Assembly (NCBI RefSeq): GCF_017916325.1
Contig: NC_090171.1
Span: 2,283,501-2,347,500 of the forward strand
Length of the DNA: 64,000 nt
DNA from: Leishmania martiniquensis
Lineage: Eukaryota; Euglenozoa; Kinetoplastea; Trypanosomatida; Trypanosomatidae
Reading direction: 5' to 3'
The notes beneath the pieces are model-generated. The model saw nothing but the letters and a program-made list of their open reading frames with translations, made no database searches and had not been told where the DNA came from. Both the position numbers and the translations under genes were made by a program. Of this stretch, positions 48,821 to 56,695 are shown piece after piece. The stretch's first letter is position 1. The number at the start of each line of letters is the position of its first letter.

Positions 48821-51800
48821 TCATGCGGCAGAGTCAGCGGGGTGTGGCAGCCGGTTGAAGCGGCGCATGTCCCCTGTGTCCAGCATGGACTCATCGAAAA
48901 TGGCACAGTACTCACGGTTAGAAGCCGCGGCAATGGCGGCGCCCGCCGCCGCCTTTTCTTTGCCCTTCGCTTCTAACGGCGGTGAAGGTGTATGCCGATA
49001 GAGTGTTGCGCGTCGTTGGAACTTCTCGAAAGAGCGGCGGTATGCCTTCCCCTCAAATTCGCTGACGGAGGCCGGGTCGCGGTGTGCTTTGAGGTACAAG
49101 GCGATGTACTTGAGGGCGGACTCTTCAACGGAGAGGCCGGGGTAAATCGGGCGCTCTCGCGCTACCGCAAGCAGGGCCAGCGCTACTGGATCGTACAGCT
49201 GCCGCTGGATGTACTCCTCGTGATCGACAATGTCCGATGGAAGGGTGCCTGTGGGCAGAGGGCGCCGCAGCACCTGCGGCAGATGAGCACCATTGATGTA
49301 TTGCCAAGGGCGGCGCAGGAACCGCGCCATGTGCTCCACGTTCAGCAGCGCGTACAGTTTCCCGTCGTACTCCACTACGCAGTCAGGCGATCCCTTTTTG
49401 GCGACCGGCTGAATAACACCTCGCATCCCGCGAAACTCACGAGTATCGTACAGCAGCACCGGGCAGCAGCCCTCCAGTTCCAGGCGCGCCTCCTCCACTG
49501 GAGAGGTCGCGATGATGGGGAAGTGCTTTGGCATAGGTTTGGACTTGGAGAGATCTGTCACCGACGTGGGGTCCTTGAGGAATCGCTCCAGGTAGTCCTC
49601 GGAGCTGAAGAAGTAGTGCTGCTTCAGGTAGATCGCCCCCCAACGCAAGTCCACCTCATTCGTTGCCGGCAGCGAGAACAGCCCCAGTGTAGCGACCGCC
49701 GCTGCGTCCACAGTCAGCGCGCGTACGCTGCGCACAAGGTCGTCGTGTTCGAGCCACTCGTACGGGCAGAAGGCGCCGAACTCAGAGAGGTGGCGGTGCA
49801 CGCAGCTGTAAACTTGGGGGGAGTTGTACAGCTGGGCAGGGAAGGCGCGGCGCTCCCGAAGAGCGAAGTCCTGCATCTGCAGAACGTACCTTTCCACACC
49901 GTGAACGGCCGCGACAAGGTTGCTGGCGTCGAGGGGGACGCTAGGCCTGGGTAGTGGCAGGCGCAAGGCCGCGTGATGCTCCAACGCGGAAACGGCTGCG
50001 CTCCGCCCGTCAGAGTTTTCGGTGCTTCCCGGTGAGTCGCCCCCCGCAACTATCACCTTGACGATAGGCGCAGCGCACGCAACTCGCAAAAGATTCTCCG
50101 TGAAGGACGCACTGTTAGGCAGGTTGTGCAGCACTGCCCCACTACTCTTGACCTCGGCCGTCGATAGGTAGAGAGTGAGCAGTATCTGTGCGAGAGCGGC
50201 GTTGGCTCTGCCCTGCTGAGCCGCCAGCATGCAGTCAAGCTTCAGCGCGTGCCAGTGCGGGTGCACTGCCCCCCAGGCGAGTAGCGCGGAAACAGACATG
50301 CACTTCACCCGGAGGTTGTACGCGATGGAGTCGGACAGCACGCGCTGCTTGTCACCGCCCGTCTCCGTGGCGTAGCGGTCGTCCTTCTCGTACACTGCCA
50401 CGACAGGCTGCTGAAGCAGTGGCGGGTTCGGTGGCGGCTGACGCATGTACGGCCATGGATCGCGCACAAAACAGAGCAGTGCGTCGTCGTTCTCGAAGAA
50501 ATAAAGGCGGTTGTGCACGCGTGCCGCTCGCATGGCTGCCTCTCGCTGCAGCCGCCGCTTTTTCCTCTCCACCACTTCGCGCAGCTCCTCCACCTCGTCT
50601 GAGAGCACGTCGCTCAGCTCCTCCGGTTCCTCCAAGTCTTCGTCTTTGCCGCTCCCGGCGACGCCAACATCGCCGGCGCCGTAGAGTCCTCGACCACTCT
50701 CCCACTGCTGCTGCTGCTGCTCCGCACCGACACGCACGCCAGCAGGCTTCCAGGCGCACTTCGTTTGCGGGCCTTCTTGTCGACACCGAAACAGGCGCAC
50801 GGGGTCCTCGTAGCCGAACGACGAAAGATCGCAACCACCCGCCGTCAAGCGCGCTTGCGCGTCGTCGAAACGCAGTACCTCCGGCACATAGAAGAGTGAA
50901 GCGCGGTCGCGCAGGTGGCGTCCGAGTGCCTCGACCACAGCCCGGCGCACCGTCTCCTTCGCGGCCCTGCCATCAACCTGCACCACGTCGACCAGTCGTT
51001 CCTCAATGCTATCAGTGAATTCGCCCAGTGCCTCTTCCTGTGCCTCATAATCGTCGTCCGAGCCCTGCTGCCCATCCCCTTTGACGGCGGAAACATCCGT
51101 TGCGTCAGGTTCGCCATCGGTGGCGCCGCTCTGCGGGCCGCCTGTGTGGCCCTGTGCCTCTGCCTCATCTTCTGCGTCAGACGAGGAGTCGACGTCATTC
51201 ACCCCAATGTGCCGACGACGCCACTTGCGCAGTGCCTTCTCGCGGCGTCGCTGCAGCCAAGCAGCGATTCGGGCGACTTGCGTGACCTCCTTGCGAGCTT
51301 CCTCCTTCGCGGCGATCTCGCGCAGGCTGGCGTCCTCGACTTCCCTGCGCTGCTGTGCCGCGCGCAGGGCGCTCCGCTGCGCGAAGGTCTTTTCCTCAAT
51401 GTTGAGGCGCACCACCACTTCCGGGACGCAGCCCTCGTCGAAGAGAACGTCTAGGTCGCTGTCCGAGAACGGCGGGCAGATCATCACGTAACCGAGCGTA
51501 TTGAAGGGACGGAAGCGGGTCACGCAGCTGGCAATCCGCAGGTACGCCTCATTCAGGCGCGCCTGCTTGTCCTCTGGGTCCTCTGGCTCGAACTCAAGCT
51601 TCTCCTGCAGCTCCGCCTCTTTGGCCTCGTTCCAGTCATCCTCGTCTTCGCTGTCCTCCTCGTCCAACTCCACGTTGCTGCGCATGGCACGCTCTTCCTC
51701 GCGCTGCTCGCGTTCCTGCAATAAGCGCTCCGCCTGCGCCCTCGCCTTGAGCTTCACCTTTTCCTCCTTTGCCTTTTCGCGCAGCTCCTCTTGCAGCATG

Positions 51801-54800
51801 TGAGCGCGGCCGACGTGAGGATTCGTATCTTTGCTATCCTGAGGGATGTAAACGCCACGCACCATCCCACCACCTGGCGTGAGGGCGGCCTCGATACACT
51901 CCTCGAAGAATTGGCGGTCATACACAAAGAAGGGCACACAATAGGCCTCCTGAAGCCCAGCCGCGAGCGTCTTTTTCCCGGCGTACGCCGACCCCACCAA
52001 CCACATGCGCGGTGGCAGCGTCTCCGGCGGAAGCTCGCCAACGTAGCGCTGCGGACAGCGCGCGAACGCGTCGCGGGCCTGCTGGGTGGCGAACACGTAA
52101 AGGCCGTCCACAAAGCGTAGGCAGAGGTCCACCCGACCGCGCACGAGGATGCCGTGCTCGCGCAGCGTGACGGGACAGTAGTTGAGGCGCGATCCGAACT
52201 GGTGGAGAAAGCGACGCATCGGCCGGGTGAGGGGGTGGCGCGGCGACCGCGGCACTTGCGGCGCCGCGTCCCCATCAGGGTTCAAGAGCGCCGCCTCCTC
52301 AGCCTCCTCCTCGGCTTCCTCGTCGGCGGCGTCCTCATCTTCCTCGCCCAGCGCTTCGTCCACGGTGGCCTCGCTCGCTTGGATGGCGAGCGGGTCCAGC
52401 AGCTGCGTCACCTCTGCAATCACTTCATGCACAACGGGGGTCTGGGGCAAGGTACTGAAGAGAACGTTAAATGATTTCTGCTGCCGCGGGCTTAGGCTGC
52501 TACTATCTGACCTCTCGAAGTGTCGATCGTGCCTAGGACCTTCTTTCAATAGCTCAAGCAGCTCTGAGAGGACTGGCGCTCCGCTCGAACCTGTATCAGC
52601 CCTCTCCGCTTCCTCGTCTTCCCCGTTGCCCTCTTTGACGGTCGCCGTGGGTGAGGCGACCGCGGGGCGCAGAACCACCACTGTTTCTGGTAGCAGATGG
52701 CTGTCCCGCAACTCGCGAAAAAAGTCTGTCTGCAAATCCGCCGACGTCACTGCCGAGAGCAGCACTGGAAGGGTCCCCGACGCCTTTTCCTTGGCAGCGC
52801 GAATCTGCATAGCCCTCTCCTCAGCGATGTCCTTTGGATTCTCGAAGGCCAACGCGCGAGGAGCGCCTCGGCGCGCATCACCGGTGGCCGTGGGGCTGCC
52901 CAGCTGTCGCTGTGGTGCCTGCGACGGAAAAGAAGTAGTCGTCTTTTCTGCCCGCTTCTTGAGCTTCGGCTTGGTGGGCAGCAGCTTTCCCTTGTTTTTT
53001 TTTGCCTGGGCCTTGGCCGCCAGCTCCTGGCGCTCCGCTCGCGCTTTGCGGGTCTCATCGTCAGCCTTTTTCCGATCCATGCTCGATCTGTGACGTGCCT
53101 GCAGAAGCGCCTGCCGCGGCTCGAGCAGCTTCGCGAATTCAGAAACAGTATATGGAGTTAGGTTAAGCTTCCCTGCCACCTCTGCCACGACCTGTTGCAT
53201 GGCCTCTACCATGGAAGTCGTTGAGTGGACTAGGGTGTCATCCGCCACCACGAGTACCGGCCTCCGGTCAGGAGAGCAGTGCTGACGTAGGTACTTGACG
53301 GGAAAGTCCATGAACGCGGTCCGCTTGCTCGCGGAGGCAAAGCAGTAGTAGCAGCCGCGGTAAGCGCAGGCGTAGCAGGTCGCACCCTCTATCAGCACCT
53401 TGTCCTCCAACGCCGTCACAGGGCAATAGCGTTTCCACACAGGTGAGAGGGATAGCCCCGCCTCCCTCGCTGCCTCCTCTACAGCACGGCCCCGCTCCTC
53501 CTCTACGGCGACCGAGGTGGCCAGCTCGTTTCCGTCGTCGTCGCCCTCGCCCATCGCTGCCACATCAATCAATGCCGGCTCGTTGCACGGATACAAGCGA
53601 AACACGTGCGCAATGTAGGACGTCACCTGCCCGGTGCTGGCGGACGCGATAGGGTCCACGACCACGTAGTGGCTCAAGCTCTTGGCAAACTCTATGTGCT
53701 TCCGCCAGCAAGAGATCCAGTCCTGCTCCCCCAGTGAAGGAGAGAAGGCAGCGCCCTCGGCGACTGAAAAGGAGGGCTGAACACCCGCCTCGGTGCGGCC
53801 ATCGCGGATGAGCGCCGAAAGTCGCATGCGCACCTCCGCCGCCTTCCTCTCCGCCTTCACAAGTGGCATCGTCGCCGGGTCCTCTGACTTCTCGGCGGCG
53901 TCCCCCCAGTCGCGCTCGGCATCTGCGCTTTCCTCCTCCTCTTCCAGAGCCTGCAGAATGTCTTGTGCCTCCGCCGCCTGTTGGCGGGCCTGCTCCAACT
54001 CGGCAGCTGACGGTGCTGCCTTTCCGGTCGCGCCCTCGAGCTCGATCAGGTGCGCTAAAATCTTCTCGCAGCCCTCTCGCATTTGTGCCTTCTCCAGGGC
54101 CCTTGCCTTCTCTGCTTCGTCCTTCACAAATGCATCCCAAGCCTGCCGTGACGCCGCTGCAGCGGCGTCCATCCTCCCCCTCGCGCGCTCCTCATACACA
54201 CGCGCCACGGCAGTGCACACCTCCACGACGTAGTCTGGCCGCGCTGTCTCGGACAACTCCAGCGCCCGCACAAAGTTTTCGTCGAATGCGTCGGCGGTGT
54301 CTGCTGTGAAAGACATGGTGTCGCTAAACACGTAGCCGCGGTACTCGGCACGCGCGCTTCTCATGGAGTCCTGCAAGAGCCGCACCTGCATCTTCATCGG
54401 AACCGCTGTGCGTTGTGCGAGGCACGCGGAGAGCTCCTCGGCCACCTCACCCTTCTCTGAACTGCTCAGAGCAGCTACGGCCAGTTCAAGCACGTTCAGG
54501 TGAACGCAGTGGAGCTCCTCGGCGAGTTGCCGGCCAACCTCGCTCTTGCCGATGCCCGCAGGGCCAACGAGCAGGATGCGCGGGGACCGATGACGATGGT
54601 AGTGCTCCACTTCCTGCTGCACAGCGCGTAGTTCGTCCGGCATATAAAGCGTGACCGGGCTCGTCAGGTTTCGGCGCCAGTTCGGTAGCGTCACCTCATC
54701 CGGATGAAGGAAAAACGCGGCATTCACGTGTTCATTTTGCGGCGCCCCATTTGCACCACTGTGCTCGCCCGGCTTCGCCAAGGCCTTCTCGGTGCGATGC

Positions 54801-55747
54801 ACCAGCTCCTGTAAATACGCTGCTGCGTCGCGGCGCTGCGCATAAACCGCACACATCTCCTCGCATGCTAGCTGAAACTGGGTCACCACGAGCTGGCCAC
54901 GTGGGTCACAGTAGCGATGGTACACATCGTCCGCCGCCGCGTTAGACCTCGGCATGTTTGTGTTGCTGAAGTGCAGCCTGTAGAACCAGTGAAAAAATAT
55001 GCGGAACTGTGGCAGCGAGAGGCTGGAGGGGTTTGGGCCATCACTGAGCTGGAGCCTCTCAAAGAGGGTGTCGTATACCGCCGGATACGAGCGCGGGGGG
55101 AGTAGTTCGATATAGTCCGTCACTGGCGCCTCCAAGTAGACCGGCGCCGCCGTGCGTTGAATAGTAAGCACCTCCGCCGGCTGCAACAAGTTGTGCGGCG
55201 CCTCGTCGTTCACCACGCAATCGACTAGCTCGGTGTTGAATTCTATCCACAGCCGCTGCTCTTCCTCGTTCTCCTGCGCGGCTATCATATCGGGCATCCA
55301 CCGAGTCGGCACGCTCCCCAAAAAAGCGGCGAAGTCGCCCTTGGTATAGACCTCTGGCAGCGCTGTTCGCCCTGCTGCGCTGCCCGCCTCATCGCCGTTG
55401 GCGTTGACAAGAGACGGCGAGCGTAGCACCTCCTCTACAGCGGCCTCGGTGTCACGATCGATAGCATTGCCGTGCAGGGCGAGGTAGACGCACGACACCA
55501 CGAGCGCCATTTCTGCTCGCGGCAGGACGACGGAGGCTGTGTCTCTATGTACATCAGTGCGCGCACTATCGTCTGCCCCCTCCGTCTGCTGCGATGGCAA
55601 GGTGCCCCCCTCCTCTGAGACCTCAGCGCACATGTGCTGCTGTTTCTTCACAGAAGGGAGGGCGCACCAGAGCCGCTCCCACACATCCTCGATAGTGACG
55701 AGAGAGGAAGCCTCAGTGACCACCGCGGCTGTCGAGGATTTTTTCAT
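48821..55747 (-). CDS. Adenylate kinase 9-like giant protein (probable flagellar nucleotide kinase)
   Basis: 2,308 residues. Two Walker-A type loops are visible: GPAGIGKS at about residues 395-402 (good P-loop) and GSAYAGKK at about 1,251-1,258 (looser). At intervals there are segments of the form C-P-V/Y followed by ...YYFxS/A and a conserved P-K-Y/W-Y ending: about residues 772, 1,190, 1,995 and 2,095. This P-loop plus 'CPV...F' repeat layout is that of AK9-type multi-domain adenylate kinases. Long Glu/Lys/Ala-rich helical linkers separate them, and a five-Gln run is near 1,676. Only the first loop looks catalytic to me. In other flagellates AK9/AK7-type proteins are axonemal. Start: the frame reaches 55,840 with a fake membrane-like stretch, but an AG acceptor at about 55,803 makes the ATG at 55,747 the first in the mRNA. 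Confidence 0.72.
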   Translation of the reverse strand: MKKSSTAAVVTEASSLVTIEDVWERLWCALPSVKKQQHMCAEVSEEGGTLPSQQTEGADDSARTDVHRDTASVVLPRAEMALVVSCVYLALHGNAIDRDTEAAVEEVLRSPSLVNANGDEAGSAAGRTALPEVYTKGDFAAFLGSVPTRWMPDMIAAQENEEEQRLWIEFNTELVDCVVNDEAPHNLLQPAEVLTIQRTAAPVYLEAPVTDYIELLPPRSYPAVYDTLFERLQLSDGPNPSSLSLPQFRIFFHWFYRLHFSNTNMPRSNAAADDVYHRYCDPRGQLVVTQFQLACEEMCAVYAQRRDAAAYLQELVHRTEKALAKPGEHSGANGAPQNEHVNAAFFLHPDEVTLPNWRRNLTSPVTLYMPDELRAVQQEVEHYHRHRSPRILLVGPAGIGKSEVGRQLAEELHCVHLNVLELAVAALSSSEKGEVAEELSACLAQRTAVPMKMQVRLLQDSMRSARAEYRGYVFSDTMSFTADTADAFDENFVRALELSETARPDYVVEVCTAVARVYEERARGRMDAAAAASRQAWDAFVKDEAEKARALEKAQMREGCEKILAHLIELEGATGKAAPSAAELEQARQQAAEAQDILQALEEEEESADAERDWGDAAEKSEDPATMPLVKAERKAAEVRMRLSALIRDGRTEAGVQPSFSVAEGAAFSPSLGEQDWISCWRKHIEFAKSLSHYVVVDPIASASTGQVTSYIAHVFRLYPCNEPALIDVAAMGEGDDDGNELATSVAVEEERGRAVEEAAREAGLSLSPVWKRYCPVTALEDKVLIEGATCYACAYRGCYYCFASASKRTAFMDFPVKYLRQHCSPDRRPVLVVADDTLVHSTTSMVEAMQQVVAEVAGKLNLTPYTVSEFAKLLEPRQALLQARHRSSMDRKKADDETRKARAERQELAAKAQAKKNKGKLLPTKPKLKKRAEKTTTSFPSQAPQRQLGSPTATGDARRGAPRALAFENPKDIAEERAMQIRAAKEKASGTLPVLLSAVTSADLQTDFFRELRDSHLLPETVVVLRPAVASPTATVKEGNGEDEEAERADTGSSGAPVLSELLELLKEGPRHDRHFERSDSSSLSPRQQKSFNVLFSTLPQTPVVHEVIAEVTQLLDPLAIQASEATVDEALGEEDEDAADEEAEEEAEEAALLNPDGDAAPQVPRSPRHPLTRPMRRFLHQFGSRLNYCPVTLREHGILVRGRVDLCLRFVDGLYVFATQQARDAFARCPQRYVGELPPETLPPRMWLVGSAYAGKKTLAAGLQEAYCVPFFVYDRQFFEECIEAALTPGGGMVRGVYIPQDSKDTNPHVGRAHMLQEELREKAKEEKVKLKARAQAERLLQEREQREEERAMRSNVELDEEDSEDEDDWNEAKEAELQEKLEFEPEDPEDKQARLNEAYLRIASCVTRFRPFNTLGYVMICPPFSDSDLDVLFDEGCVPEVVVRLNIEEKTFAQRSALRAAQQRREVEDASLREIAAKEEARKEVTQVARIAAWLQRRREKALRKWRRRHIGVNDVDSSSDAEDEAEAQGHTGGPQSGATDGEPDATDVSAVKGDGQQGSDDDYEAQEEALGEFTDSIEERLVDVVQVDGRAAKETVRRAVVEALGRHLRDRASLFYVPEVLRFDDAQARLTAGGCDLSSFGYEDPVRLFRCRQEGPQTKCAWKPAGVRVGAEQQQQQWESGRGLYGAGDVGVAGSGKDEDLEEPEELSDVLSDEVEELREVVERKKRRLQREAAMRAARVHNRLYFFENDDALLCFVRDPWPYMRQPPPNPPLLQQPVVAVYEKDDRYATETGGDKQRVLSDSIAYNLRVKCMSVSALLAWGAVHPHWHALKLDCMLAAQQGRANAALAQILLTLYLSTAEVKSSGAVLHNLPNSASFTENLLRVACAAPIVKVIVAGGDSPGSTENSDGRSAAVSALEHHAALRLPLPRPSVPLDASNLVAAVHGVERYVLQMQDFALRERRAFPAQLYNSPQVYSCVHRHLSEFGAFCPYEWLEHDDLVRSVRALTVDAAAVATLGLFSLPATNEVDLRWGAIYLKQHYFFSSEDYLERFLKDPTSVTDLSKSKPMPKHFPIIATSPVEEARLELEGCCPVLLYDTREFRGMRGVIQPVAKKGSPDCVVEYDGKLYALLNVEHMARFLRRPWQYINGAHLPQVLRRPLPTGTLPSDIVDHEEYIQRQLYDPVALALLAVARERPIYPGLSVEESALKYIALYLKAHRDPASVSEFEGKAYRRSFEKFQRRATLYRHTPSPPLEAKGKEKAAAGAAIAAASNREYCAIFDESMLDTGDMRRFNRLPHPADSAA

Positions 55748-56695
55748 GATGCTCCACGCGGCAAATACGACGAAAAAAATATATATAATGATATCAACAG
55801 CGCTAAGAAGTAAAAAGCGTGCGGCGGGCTGTGCGCTCACATTTCAAAAAAATGAACAGACAGGTCCGTGACGATAGCCCGTCTCACCTCAGATAAGCCG
55901 AAGGGTGCGATGGCCGCAGATATACCCCTACGCACTCTGCCGTCTTTCTTTTGCAAACGAACTTCACGTGCGTGCAACGGAAAACTCGTCGGTGCCGACG
56001 CCGTGTGTGTATGTGTGTGTGTTTGTGTGTGTGTGTACAAAGGGGCAGCAGGTGAGGGGTCCACTTTTCGGTATGCGCCTCGTGCTTCACCTTCCCTCTT
56101 TGTTGTCTAGTAGAGGTGAGGGGCGCTCTCCGCGTTCTAAACTGCTGCGGCCGAGTGGCACCTCTGCCGCCAGGCATGAGGAGGAGGAGAGTGCCGAGAA
56201 GTCATAAGACATCCCAAGAAAACAGGCGTAGAAATGGTTGATAGTAGGCGAAAAGAGCGCAAAACGGCAAGCGGAGAGGGAAGGAAAAGAGTGCGGAGAA
56301 AGGGGAGGGAGTGGAGGCAAGGGAAGCGCGAGATACTTTGCCCTCCCTACGAATCCAAGTGGATTTCAGCGAGAGGGCAGACCTTGTGGGGTAGCCACAG
56401 TGTCGCCTTACTTACGCTCACCCGAACTCTGACATGGAAGAGCGTCCCCCTCCCCCACCACCTCGAAAAGATGGCTCGAGGTGAGCCACCGAAGAGGAGA
56501 AGGGGGAAGGAGAAAAAACAGTGAGGGACGAAGTGGTCAGGTCATCAGCACTATATGATCACTTGCGACGCCGCGACAAAGAGTTGGATCGGCTCCGCCT
56601 GCGCGCCACATGCACCGCTCGCCATCTCGCTTCAGCCTCCCCCGCCTCTGCCTTTCGAGGCCGTGAAACACAAAATCACCCGCGACTTTGGTGCG
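55748..56695. other. Intergenic stretch
   Basis: Contains the likely splice acceptor of the AK9-like gene (AG at 55,803-55,804 after a T/C stretch on the transcribed strand), a TG-rich microsatellite (56,002-56,037) and the COG2 3' UTR. No gene seen. Confidence 0.55.
56002..56037. repeat. TG microsatellite, interrupted
   Basis: TG repeat with single A and T interruptions; reads as CA on the transcribed strand. Confidence 0.8.

Noticed and set aside
48992..49954. 320-codon plus-strand open frame
   Set aside because: Antisense to the C-terminal modules of the AK9-like gene, which carry recognisable motifs; no domain of its own.
52182..53093. 303-codon plus-strand open frame, Ser-rich
   Set aside because: Antisense shadow of the AK9-like gene.
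55748..55840. N-terminal membrane segment on the AK9-like protein
   Set aside because: Arises from an AT-rich stretch upstream of a likely splice acceptor; the ATG at 55,747 is the first after it.
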